DNA of 64,000 nucleotides from Corallochytrium limacisporum (Eukaryota; Opisthokonta), in NCBI GenBank assembly GCA_002811645.1, contig PDIP01000005.1:312392-376391 (forward strand), given 5' to 3'. The position numbers and the translations under genes are program-made. Position 1 is the first letter of the stretch. The number at the start of each line of letters is the position of its first letter. Shown in pieces: positions 9,575-18,982 of the stretch. The notes under the pieces were generated by a model that saw nothing but the letters and a program-made list of their open reading frames with translations, searched no databases and was not told the DNA's origin.

Positions 9575-9760
9575 TCATTGAACAAACATTCGTACAAGCA
9601 CCTTCGCAAGCAGGGCATGCACCCATAGAACAACTAAGAGGCTCGAAAGAATACCAACAACAAGCCGGTGTGGGTCGATACCTTTTCCCATAGGAATTGT
9701 ATGACCCATAGGAATGTCAGCAGTTGTACGGACAGTGCCCGCCCGTCCATCGAGGCACAT
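9575..9760 (-). CDS. Possible Sec61-beta-like tail-anchored small protein
   Basis: 61-aa ORF with ATG at 9760, just upstream of the peroxiredoxin on the same strand. Its C-terminal half has one strong membrane span (LVVGILSSLLVVLWVHALLA), preceded by TADIPMGHTIPMGKGIDP and followed by a short basic end (KVLVRMFVQ). The spacing G-x-x-I-D-P, then 18 residues to a His, matches the conserved TM region of Sec61-beta (G-L-K-V-x-P ... L-H). That would make it the small subunit of the ER translocon. The N-terminal part lacks the usual W/L-R-[FL]-Y-T segment in intact form, and a 103-codon frame overlaps it (9634-9945, minus). I rate the call as tentative. Confidence 0.33.
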   Translation of the reverse strand: MCLDGRAGTVRTTADIPMGHTIPMGKGIDPHRLVVGILSSLLVVLWVHALLAKVLVRMFVQ

Positions 9761-12312
9761 AGCTCAGTTCGGAGTGCTACCTTGTGCGGACTGTGATCCG
9801 AGCTCGCGGCGGACGAATGGGACGAGTGAGTCGTGCTAGCTGGGCAAGCTCTATCTTCGTAAACTCGCAAAACTTCGGATGAAAAGGCGTGGTGCCTTCC
9901 AGTGATGACAGTATCGCTAGGTGCACTTGTGTCAACGGCAGCCATCGTTGTTATCGAGAATCACCCCGCAGTTGTTCACCACAAAAGCTACAAACCATCC
10001 CACACCTTTTTAGGGACCTCACGATCCTTGTTCGTGAGCTCAGACGGAGGAAATCGTCGCCTGCAGTGTTCGTGATACCGGTGTTGCCATCCATGCCCGG
10101 CATCTAAACAAAGGACAAGGTCGTCAGCAAGCCGTTTCGGATTGCTTCTGTGCCCCCAAGGACGATGATGACGAGAATTAGCCAACACGAAACGCGAGGG
10201 TCCCCCGCACGAGAAACAAGGGGCCGGAGATTTTCCATACTGAAAGTATTGAATCACTTTTGTTATGTTTTGTTTGCATGTTACGTAAGCATTCGACACC
10301 AAGCAGGACGGATTTACGACAGTCAGGCGTTTCCTCCCATACGTTCGCTATGGGAAAATTTGGTGTTGTTGCGGTTCCCGAGAGACAACAAGTGCGTTTT
10401 CGTAGACGTACCAATTTGTTGACAGCCTCGGAGAGTGGCCGCCAAACACAATAAATAGACTCCGTTCTATATAGAAAGCTATACCCTAAATCACATAATT
10501 ATTTGAATTAATTCCCAATCGTTACGCGGGTCGGTCTGGTCAGTTTGATTGCCAATACCAACCTCAACCACACGCGGCCACCATCTTACAGGTCTACAGA
10601 TGTCTATAAGCCAATACTGTAACATCTAATTTGTGATGTCGAACGATGCCATGATACATCATTGCATCTACGACCCGCAGAGAGATGTCAGCAGTGTATA
10701 ATTTACCAAGAAATCCACTTGCTTTCCAACGAGCTCCCCTGTCCGGTTGTAATTTCGGTGTACCCGGTACACGGTTTTCCTGAAACAACCGAGTTCAGCG
10801 ATCGAGATCACACAATACTGGCTTCGTTATTGGATGGCCCCCGTCCTCTTTCGAAGTTGCAGTGCGTGTCGGGGCAGTCGAGTTCTTGTGATTGTCTGTA
10901 ATTCAGTCACTATCGTGACCGTAAATTGCAGGGGCAGGGACATGTTCCGACAACTAGGTTATGGCATCGGAGACCGTCTCCAGCGACGAACGGGAAAACG
11001 GAGATGCTTGGACACGTGTCTTTTGCTATAGTGAGAATATGGGGATCTGCATGACTGATTTGCTTGGCCCGTGCGGCACACAGCAGATCCCTGAAATGAG
11101 CTATCACCCACTTTCTACACAGATATAGTTTGAACCAAAAAAAATATTGAGATGGTGCCATGCAATTCAACTAAGCGGCAAAAACCAAACCCGTCCGCCC
11201 GGGGTGCTGAGGAAAGTATGCGTGACTTCTCGTACGTCCAGTACTGAAAGCTTAGCCTTGTTCCGTCGGGGAATCGAGGAGGTGTTTGTGGCATTCGCTC
11301 CAGGCAGCCACTCTCGCTTTACGTGCTTGCTGGCGTCCCGGTTGAGAACGATCCCTCACGGTCTCGCGGTGTATGAACTGTGACTGTGCTCAACCCCCCC
11401 AAGTCACGCGGGCGCTGCGGCGACCCGCCAAGAACAGACGTACGAGCTTCTCTCTTTTCCTTCTTGCCCTTTTTTGTTGCTGACATTGCAACCCCAGTCG
11501 CCCATCTTTTCCTCGCCTTTCTTTGCTATTGTAACATTAAGAAAGCGCCAAAGGGGGCGGGGGCCGTTCCCTGTCCCCAACCAAGCCGTCAATTTCGGAT
11601 GGGCGGTACTGAGTGCTCCGGCGAAGAAAAATGGAGGCACAGATTTGCGTACTGATCAGCATATTTGGTGCGAAACAGGACACAGCCAAAGTCGTAGCGA
11701 TGTTGGATTGGGAATTTTGAAACTGCGCAAGATTTAGCAACGAGGGGTGTAAATGCAGAGTCCGTGTAAGATATGAACAAAAGGCGGCGGCCGTTCGCCC
11801 AAAGGAACCAAGCCTGGCAGAAGGAAGAGGAAAAGCCACCGCGAAAGGCGGAAGAGGAAGAAACACTGGCGCAATTTTGTGGTCCGATATTCGCAATGTT
11901 TCTTCGGAGTTGTAGTCCTCAAATGCGTATCAGCGCATTCGGTCTCTGGACACCCTCATTTACATTTACTGCTCACCTTCATTTTCAGGAAAGGTGTTTA
12001 TGGCAAAGGTGTTTGTGGACCTATGGGATCTAAATCTTGCACTCTCCATTGTAAAGTAGAAGTGTTGCAAAACGGGAAACGGGACAGAGACAACGGCACA
12101 GAAAACGTCCGGGTTTCTCACTATCCTTACAGGCCATATGGCGCTCCTATTCTGTACTTAAGTTCACGGCTATTTAGAATCGAAACGAGTGGCCGACCCT
12201 CATGAAAATGCCTCATAACTGAGAAGGATAGCAGGTTTAGCAAAACAACAGGACGAAGGCCTTCCAATACTACAATGGCGTATTAAGCACACGCGGATTG
12301 GGTGAGAAAACC
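9761..12312. other. 2.5-kb intergenic region, no supported gene
   Basis: Lies between the peroxiredoxin/Sec61-beta candidate (minus) and the MFS transporter (plus). Short frames on both strands lack recognisable motifs. A 12-bp perfect palindrome (TTCTATATAGAA) lies at 10465-10476. No tRNA-like cloverleaf was found. Presumed promoters and UTRs, or an unrecognised non-coding RNA. Confidence 0.4.
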
Positions 12313-14109
12313 ATGTCATTATCAACAGCAGCGTGGGTGTCCTTTATTAATGCGGGCATGCTCATGCTTTGCGCAGGATCACCGTATTCTTTCTCCGTAT
12401 ACTCTCACCAGCTCAAAGAATTGACAGGGATTTCGGAGAGTCAATTAGAACTTTTGGGGAGTATGGGTCATGCGGGATTGTATTTTGGTGTTACAATGGG
12501 CTTGCTCTATGACTACACAGGACCTGCAGTAACAGGATTCCTCGGAGGAATTCTGCTACTGCTGGGCTATGGAGGTGTAGGCGGTCTCCTTTATACGGAG
12601 TCGCACATAAACCGGGAAGATCTTCAGGCGTACCCAACAGAGCAAACAACAGCAGTACCAAAGACTATAGTGGCTTCAATGTCGGTCTTGTTTTTCGTCA
12701 TTGGACAGGGATCAAAAGCATTTTATATTACGTCCATGGTAACGTGTGTGAAGAGTGCTCCACAGAGCCTGTACGGGCGGGTGTCGGGCGTCCTGGCCGC
12801 AGCCGTAGCACTCAGTGGAGCACTGTGTACAGCTATCTATTGGATCTGGTTTGACAAGGCTTTGTCAAGCTATCTCATTTTTCTGGGAGTATTTTTCTTT
12901 ACAATGGGATGCATTGGTGCACGAACTATTCGCGTGGAAAAAATCGACGAGAGTAAAGCAGTCGTTGCCCATGAAATGACACGCAAGTCTGACTTCAGCT
13001 CCGTTGTGGACAGGAGCGAAGCAGTCGAGATGGTAGAGATATCGCCGCTCCGTCAGCGAGACCACAAGGTCTTTCATGATGAGGACACAGGGAAGCCTTC
13101 ATTTGACGTCACTGATGTTCCGGGAACGACTGCTAGTGAAGCGTCTGGTGACTTGGGCGAGCCGTCGACGCCTCCGCTCCTGTCCAATGGCATTGACAAC
13201 TCACCGACCTTGAGGCCGGCCAATGCACATACCAACCGCAACAGTAGTCCTTTCGCTCAAGTCCTTCAAGACAATGAGTTTGAGGTTTTCACCAGTACAG
13301 GATTCGATGGCCACGATCATGGCAATGAGCTTGAGAACGGAGCCGTTGACACGCGCCTTGCTGACGGAGATCCAACTACAAGTTACCAAGGGCCAAAGGC
13401 GGATGTGACTCCTGTGCAGCTTATTCGAAACCCAGTGTTCATTGCACTCTGGCTCATTATTTTAGCTGATGATGGTGCTGCTGTCATGTATGTCAATTCA
13501 CTTGGCACAGTTGTCCATTCTAGTAATGAGGATGAGCTGTGGCCGGTGGGCACATATGTAATCATCTTTAGTGTTACCTCCGCAGTTGGGCGCATAATCT
13601 GGGGCACCCTCAGCGATTTCCTTAGCCATATTATTAATCGGGAGGGCTTCCTGGCTCTCAGCGTCATGGTTATGGCCTTCACGCACTTGGGTATCTTCTT
13701 GTTTCCCGGCAACATATTCTTAGCAACTCTGTTCAGCGGAGTTAGTTTCGGAGGTCTATTCTCCCTCGGACCGGCCATCATTGCCGAAAACTTTGGTCTG
13801 GAGCACTTTGGAACCAACTGGGGAATCACAACATTAGCACCTGTGCTTGGCAGCATCGTCTTTGGACAGATCTTTGGTGCTATTTACGATGCTCAACTTG
13901 GCGAGGATGATGACTATGACGAAACAGCCCATTGCAAAGGTTCCAAGTGCTTCCGATATGCATTTCTGGTGAGCGGAATCGTGAATTTGGTGGGTGGCAT
14001 ATCCTGCTTTATGCTCTCGAAATACCTGGACAAGATGCGTGGCCGGAAGAGGATGGCTACCCAGGGCAGTACAATTTTGTACCAACGCCTGGAGGAAGAG
14101 GACGGCTGA
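12313..14109 (+). CDS. MFS transporter, nodulin-like / fungal Mch1-like
   Basis: 598 aa from the ATG at 12313; the frame is open a few codons further but only from a TTG. Twelve hydrophobic spans in two groups of six: residues 5-205 and about 375-585, separated by a long hydrophilic, acidic and Ser/Thr-rich loop (about 205-370) typical of major facilitator proteins. The first span region (WVSFINAGMLMLCAGSPYSF) and the Y-D-Y-x-G-P turn after TM2 resemble nodulin-like transporters and fungal Mch1, whose substrates are poorly defined (monocarboxylate- or metal-related). The C-terminal half contains the MFS-like GRIIWGTLSDFL turn. Plasma or organelle membrane; the substrate cannot be read from the sequence. 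Confidence 0.82.
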   Translation: MSLSTAAWVSFINAGMLMLCAGSPYSFSVYSHQLKELTGISESQLELLGSMGHAGLYFGVTMGLLYDYTGPAVTGFLGGILLLLGYGGVGGLLYTESHINREDLQAYPTEQTTAVPKTIVASMSVLFFVIGQGSKAFYITSMVTCVKSAPQSLYGRVSGVLAAAVALSGALCTAIYWIWFDKALSSYLIFLGVFFFTMGCIGARTIRVEKIDESKAVVAHEMTRKSDFSSVVDRSEAVEMVEISPLRQRDHKVFHDEDTGKPSFDVTDVPGTTASEASGDLGEPSTPPLLSNGIDNSPTLRPANAHTNRNSSPFAQVLQDNEFEVFTSTGFDGHDHGNELENGAVDTRLADGDPTTSYQGPKADVTPVQLIRNPVFIALWLIILADDGAAVMYVNSLGTVVHSSNEDELWPVGTYVIIFSVTSAVGRIIWGTLSDFLSHIINREGFLALSVMVMAFTHLGIFLFPGNIFLATLFSGVSFGGLFSLGPAIIAENFGLEHFGTNWGITTLAPVLGSIVFGQIFGAIYDAQLGEDDDYDETAHCKGSKCFRYAFLVSGIVNLVGGISCFMLSKYLDKMRGRKRMATQGSTILYQRLEEEDG

Positions 14110-14625
14110 GGGACAGAAGATCAACCCTTGAAGCCATCTTGATGGTACTAAGTTAACATCTATCTCATGTCTCTCTCTCTCTGTGTCCAAGAGAAGTTTG
14201 CGAAATCCTTCATAAACTGCTCACATATGACCGCATCATTATAAATCCGAAATATTCACACCACGATGGTACATTGTAATACCCCTCGACAAGGACTTGG
14301 GGTTGTCACTAGAGTGCTGCTTCCCAACCAATATTCCCTCTCTTCCCCCGCCGCACGACACCCACCGCTCCCCCTCTTCGGGGGTGCCGGTCCGCGTGAA
14401 GAGAAATGCGGTGCCTCGCAAGGTGGCTTTTACTGCGGGGTATTTGGAGAATGGTGCCGGAAGGTACATTCTGCGCAAATCATTTGCTCTTTTTCTATCA
14501 ATGACAGTGAGTGTGCTCATTTCAGTGAATGTTAGACAGTGATACGGCACAGAAACCTGTGGCGTGTATAGATAAAATATGTAGGGGGCATGTAGTCAAA
14601 TGTATTCATTTTAAGATTCATAGAC
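14110..14625. promoter_or_regulatory. Intergenic region, MFS 3' end to RsfS-like gene
   Basis: About 515 bp between two co-directional genes. Contains a short (CT)n run at about 14170-14183 and a C4/G4 hairpin (CCCC-CTCTTC-GGGG) near 14370-14385. No gene seen. Confidence 0.4.
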
Positions 14626-15543
14626 ATGCTGAGATCACTTCTTGGAAGAAACACAGTGCTGCGCATGCACATACAAGATGCACGTACTTGTGCTGTCACG
14701 AAAGTAAGATGTGCACCCTTTTCGGTTAGTTCTTCTCTACATGCTCGCGGTACGGAAAGGTCGAGTGAAGATATGGGTAAGCTGGGACCTCAAAACGAGG
14801 CGATTAACAAATTAGCCGCAAGCTTGGCTGGCAAGAGACTGGGCGTTGGAAAGCAAATTGCCTCACCAGCTCTCGGCCATACTGTACGTTTTGGTGTCAA
14901 GAATGTACCATCTCCGAATGACCCTGATACAGTACCATTTGGTGGTGATCCCCGCCTGGAAAGCACATATCGCCACCAGGCGCCGCCCAACCCGGCTCGG
15001 GCTATCGTGAATGAGCTGCGACAAGGTCGAGCTTTCGATATTTTGGCATTTTATAGACACGACGATTCCAGCTCGCTGACAGTGATTGCGACCGCACGGT
15101 CAACTCGGCATTGTGCTGCGTTGGGCCACGCGCTACGGTCGAAACTGATGGCGGGACGCGCATTGTACCTCCCTGCGCTTCCAAAGCCACCGTTTGGCAC
15201 CGGTCGGAAGTCCCGACACAACCGGACCGGTCCTAGACGTGAGTGTGATCACGTACAATACCATTTGGGCTTTGCGGATGTTCACGTCATGACCCTGCAA
15301 GAACGGGAACGATTAGACATCGAGTCACTATACCTGCTTGGACCGCAGTTCGATCCGGCCAGCCGTGAGATGTGGAATGTAGAGAACATGGAGCCGAAGG
15401 AAAGCATTACGCAGAAGTTCCTTGATCGACTCAAGGCACGTACCACGTTGCAGATGGGCAAGAAGGGCGTCAATGCGCGGGCAAAGGCTGCACGCAAAGG
15501 CGTGTCCTTGTTGGAGGCTGCTGGCACCAAGGTCAAGGAGTAA
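14626..15543 (+). CDS. RsfS/MALSU1 (Iojap)-like mitochondrial ribosome factor
   Basis: 305 aa, ATG at 14626. The N-terminus (MLRSLLGRNTVLRMHIQDAR) is basic and amphipathic, consistent with mitochondrial import. Residues about 125-245 resemble the RsfS fold: AIVNELRQGRAFDILAFYR, then SSLTVIATARSTRHCAALGHAL (compare the S-G-x-S-x-R-H helix of MALSU1/RsfS), and ADVHVMTLQERERLDIESLY, equivalent to the V-V-H-h-h-x-x-x-x-R-x-x-Y-x-L-E-x-L-W motif. RsfS proteins bind uL14 and block premature subunit joining; MALSU1 does this in mitochondria, and yeast Atp25 carries the same domain. The domain is divergent with a roughly 30-residue basic insert. The C-terminus is Lys/Arg-rich. It converges with the SHP gene, with only 59 bp between stops. 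Confidence 0.6.
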   Translation: MLRSLLGRNTVLRMHIQDARTCAVTKVRCAPFSVSSSLHARGTERSSEDMGKLGPQNEAINKLAASLAGKRLGVGKQIASPALGHTVRFGVKNVPSPNDPDTVPFGGDPRLESTYRHQAPPNPARAIVNELRQGRAFDILAFYRHDDSSSLTVIATARSTRHCAALGHALRSKLMAGRALYLPALPKPPFGTGRKSRHNRTGPRRECDHVQYHLGFADVHVMTLQERERLDIESLYLLGPQFDPASREMWNVENMEPKESITQKFLDRLKARTTLQMGKKGVNARAKAARKGVSLLEAAGTKVKE

Positions 15544-15602
15544 CTTTTGCACTAATCGTAGCGGATTTCAATTACACGTATATGGTTTTAATCACTTTGT
15601 TT

Positions 15603-17192
15603 TCACATTCCCACTGCAGCAAACTCTATCTTAAGAATCTCGGACGGAGGAGTTTCAACATAGCTTAGGAGAGCTCTGTAAACGGTTTTGTACTGGCCTT
15701 CAGTCTGCACCAGCCCGGCACGCTGAGTGCGGATGTGGGCCACAGTCCCATAGATGTTCACCTCTCTAGTCGAATTCGCCTGTTCGATCTCGTTCAAAAG
15801 CATGTCAATAGCAATGACTGTGCCCGAACGACCAATGCCAGCACTACAGTGGACAAGTAGTGGTTTGCTTTGCTCACTGTCGGTCAGCGTCTTACGGTGA
15901 CGACGAAAATCATTTACAAACTTCAGGAGCACATCGGTGTCTTCCGGAACACCGTGATCGGGCCATTCGAGGTATTGATAGTGCCAAACCACTCGCTCTT
16001 CCCCACTGTTTCGGTCCCTCAGGATCAGTTTGCGCACATGGTACACTGTGCCCTCGTTCACGGACCCCGCCAGCTTGATCTCAAATCGATTATCGCTGGT
16101 TTTCAACGATGTGTCCTTGCTTGTAGGCCAGTAACGGCAGCATTTTGCCCGTCCCTTCTCTACTTCTAGCGTGGTCATGATTATGAAAATAACTCCCTGT
16201 TCCCACACCATACGCCAAAAGTCAGCTGTGGTGGATTCCAACGGTCCTTGAGCAGCAATGTAAGCTTTATGGTTCGAAAAGTCGGTGAGCCAGGTGGCGT
16301 TGACATAGTCGTGTTTACCCGACAGTACCACGCGACAGTCATCGTACGGAATGATGTTCTTGTACCTATTCAATTTGCGATTTGACAGTGTCCTGCCCAC
16401 AGTAGTACTCGCCTTGCTGGTATTGTCGAGGCGCTGGAGATTATTGAACTCAACGGTGTACCCGGTTGATCCGTAGGTTGGGTCTGTTTCCCGTTCCAGT
16501 TCTGTCACTCGAGCTCGCAGGTCATCTAGATGAACCTTTGTTGTGACCAGAGGTTGCAAAAGGTAAACTTCGGAACTGTCTTTTGGGTTCTTCAATGGCA
16601 TCAAATGGTGGTATTCGATTAGCTCACTGATTGACGCAAAATGATTGTCCTCGTTGACTGCGTATCCTTTGGGTGTACGGTATGTACGGATATGGTAGAC
16701 CTTGTCGTTGGAGTAGACAGCTATGCTGTAGCTACCTGGTTCAGTTGTTGACGGCCGTACCAGGAATGATCCGTTCATTCCTTCTCTGCTGAGCCGCCTC
16801 TGTGCCTCTCCTCCGCCCATTTCACTATGGAACCATGTCTCATGAGTGGGGTCTTCGTTGATGACTGGCCTCTGAAGAGCAATACAGTTTCCATTGTTGT
16901 CCTGCAATTCATGAGGATGTTCCATATAGTACTTTACCAAAGACAACACAGACGGGAATGACACACCATCCTCTTTTATTTCGTATCCATCTTCTGCACT
17001 ATAGCATCGAATGTGTGTACATCCCTCCGGCAGTCTAACACTGATCGTAAAGCCACCAGGCTGTCCCACGCTTGGGCGTAGCAAGAACGATCCTACACCG
17101 CCCCCGTCGGCCAAAAGTCTCTCAGCTTGCTTGCCACGGAGACGCGGGTGAAACACCCGCTCAGAAAGTCCAGTTTCTTCCTCTTGCGTCAT
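15603..17192 (-). CDS. Tandem-SH2 protein tyrosine phosphatase (SHP1/SHP2/corkscrew type)
   Basis: 529 aa, ATG at 17192. Two SH2 domains (about 14-108 and 120-216) each with the phosphotyrosine Arg (Arg39 in GSFLLRPS, Arg146 in GSFLVRPS), a short helical linker, then a classical PTP domain (about 260-520): pTyr loop NRYKNIIPYDDCRV, WPD loop LEWPDHGVP, P-loop HCSAGIGRSGT with nucleophile Cys449, and Q-loop QTEGQY. This is exactly the SHP layout. Animal SHP2 is held inactive by the first SH2 and activated by bisphosphorylated docking proteins, promoting Ras/MAPK signalling. The protein stops soon after the PTP domain: the Tyr-containing regulatory tail of vertebrate SHP1/2 is absent. Tandem-SH2 PTPs are known from holozoans, making this gene a strong lineage marker. 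Confidence 0.96.
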   Translation of the reverse strand: MTQEEETGLSERVFHPRLRGKQAERLLADGGGVGSFLLRPSVGQPGGFTISVRLPEGCTHIRCYSAEDGYEIKEDGVSFPSVLSLVKYYMEHPHELQDNNGNCIALQRPVINEDPTHETWFHSEMGGGEAQRRLSREGMNGSFLVRPSTTEPGSYSIAVYSNDKVYHIRTYRTPKGYAVNEDNHFASISELIEYHHLMPLKNPKDSSEVYLLQPLVTTKVHLDDLRARVTELERETDPTYGSTGYTVEFNNLQRLDNTSKASTTVGRTLSNRKLNRYKNIIPYDDCRVVLSGKHDYVNATWLTDFSNHKAYIAAQGPLESTTADFWRMVWEQGVIFIIMTTLEVEKGRAKCCRYWPTSKDTSLKTSDNRFEIKLAGSVNEGTVYHVRKLILRDRNSGEERVVWHYQYLEWPDHGVPEDTDVLLKFVNDFRRHRKTLTDSEQSKPLLVHCSAGIGRSGTVIAIDMLLNEIEQANSTREVNIYGTVAHIRTQRAGLVQTEGQYKTVYRALLSYVETPPSEILKIEFAAVGM

Positions 17193-17728
17193 GAGTTGGT
17201 TTCTTTTGTGTGATCCTTTATTGTCCTATTGGATGAACTACAAGGACCTTCCGTGCGTCTCGCAATGATTCAAATACCATACCTCTTGGTAACAGGAACT
17301 TAACATTGAACTGAATTAGTAATTCTATTGCTTCAAAGCAATTACACGGGGGGCCTTTCAGAATCAGCAACCGACAGGGAGGCATATGTTCCGTAAAGTG
17401 TTGCTATCGCATTCCCTTCGATGCCCCTGTCGACCCTCACAGTTCTGTAGGAGAGTGGAGGGGCAGTGTGTAGGAAATTCGGACTCCCCCGTCTCCAAGG
17501 GGTTTCTTTTTCGTTTGGGCCCCCGTTAGGACGGTTTGGCTTGGAAACCGATGCAAGCTGGGAAGGTGGCCACCCCTCCGGGGGCCTGGGAGGGGCGGAC
17601 AGGGGAGAGGGATTGGTACTTCACGGACACCGTGGAAGAGTTCCCCACACAGCTGAGTACCTGATAGCTTCAATGCAACCCATAGAAAGGGTGAATGAGC
17701 ATGATGAGGTTCACGCCCGGGATGTAAA
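17193..17728. promoter_or_regulatory. Divergent intergenic region upstream of SHP gene
   Basis: About 535 bp. Contains GC-rich stem-forming stretches around 17500-17600 (runs of C and G such as GGCCACCCCTCCGGGGGCC). No gene recognised; presumed 5' region of the SHP gene and of the frame-broken gene to the right. Confidence 0.4.
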
Positions 17729-18467
17729 ATGGACCAAGAAGTAGAAGAGCATATTGGGTTTCTCCTCGAGGAGATTCAGGTTGCAGCCAACCCACTAGAG
17801 CGGATACATTATGTACCCTGAAGGCTCTTCTACGCCGGAGGAAGACAGTGTTTGCTTCTAAGAAATTGATTCAACAGCTTCATGACTTTGGACTCATAAA
17901 CAGCGCACTGGAAACGCTGGCAAACACTGACTTCACGTTGTCAACCAATGGCATGGAAATTGGATCTCAACTGGTGATGGTATTGCGCAATCTTCTCCAG
18001 GAAAGCACAGCGTTATCATACCCTTCAGCGGAAACGGTCTTTACTTTCCAATTTAAACTGGTGCACGCGGCTACGAGTCAAGCTGTGTTCTTCATTGAAG
18101 CAGTTGACAAGCAACAATCCTCGAAAAGTCAAAACCAGAATGTGCTGATCGACTTCTTTGGCAGCTGGCCGGATGCAGCACTGGCGATTGCGGGAAAACA
18201 TCAAGTTTTGTCGGCGACAGTTTTGTTTGATAGTTGCCTAGAAGAGTTGTTTTCGGCTCCTTATGAGCGTGTACAGTTAGTTGTTCAAACCAGTCCCATC
18301 CCTTCCACAGGAGGTCGTGACACGAACATGGATCCAAATTCCAAAAGTGACAATGGAGACCGGCAACCACAATTCATCATTGTCATCATCATCATGCAAG
18401 TCCTACATCGTCGCCAGCATCGTCAGACCGTACGCTGGTGTCTCTGTTGTCCGTGGCAGTGGCATGA
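17729..18467 (+). CDS. Unrecognised helical protein, reading frame broken by an apparent 1-nt deletion
   Basis: From the ATG at 17729, 29 codons read as convincing protein (MDQEVEEHIGFLLEEIQVAA, then NPLERIHYVP) and hit TGA at 17819. The -1 frame continues directly (LKALLRRRKTVFASKK, then LIQQLHDFGL) and stays open for more than 150 protein-like codons of alternating helices, suggesting an ARM/HEAT-like fold. The switch lies on a CCC at 17816-17818; one extra C would restore the frame. After about 18360 the frame again becomes implausible (Ile/Val/His runs). Another -1 shift would give a His- then Ser/Pro-rich tail ending at the TGA at 18465-18467; the main frame stays open to 18879. No intron with good signals explains the shift. 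Sequencing error, recent pseudogene or frameshifting are all possible. The product is unrecognised. Confidence 0.45.
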
Positions 18468-18982
18468 ACGAATAAAGATTGTATCTTCAACCGTACTTAT
18501 GACCGCCGAAAAATCGGCCCCCGGAACACACTCGAGGTCGAGTGCCCACTTTTTTTTCGCTTTTACCACCAACCTTCTCTATTTTGGCGGGAGAAATTCG
18601 ATTTCCGCAAGAGGGGGAGGTAAGGCTCTCAGTTCTCCCCTGGCTACTCACCTGTACCAACAGTTGCCCATCTTTACCCCTTGGCGCTCAAATCTTGCCC
18701 TCTTCCAGGTGGTGGTACGGAGGCGGCCGGTAGGAAACTTTGGGTGGTCTCACACTGGTATGATTCTGTCAAGGTCTCGCTTTGGCACTATTGTCTGCAA
18801 TTGTTTCCAATTTCATAGGCTTCCTCTTGATATTTCCACAGTGATTGACTACAGTCTGCCATTTCGAAATGGTACATGAACCATTCGGGATGACGGCCTG
18901 CGACAGCCGGGGGTGAGATCCCGTATGGTCCACGGGGTATCGCACTCGGCCTCTCGACTGATGGACTGAGATCGCAGCGACC
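18468..18982. promoter_or_regulatory. Region upstream of APC7-like gene
   Basis: About 515 bp between the probable end of the frame-broken gene and the next ATG. One frame is open through it (to 18879), but its amino-acid content (Ser/Arg/Phe-rich, low in acidic residues) does not look coding. Likely the 3' UTR of one gene and promoter of the next. Confidence 0.35.

Noticed and set aside
17813-17848. 36-bp GT...AG intron to repair the frame-broken gene
   Set aside because: Its length is a multiple of three, so it does not restore the frame, and no CTRAY branch site is present.
18468-18879. C-terminal extension of the long frame from 17848 to 18879
   Set aside because: The sequence after about 18360 turns into Ile/Val runs and Arg/Phe/Ser-rich text with few acidic residues; probably non-coding.
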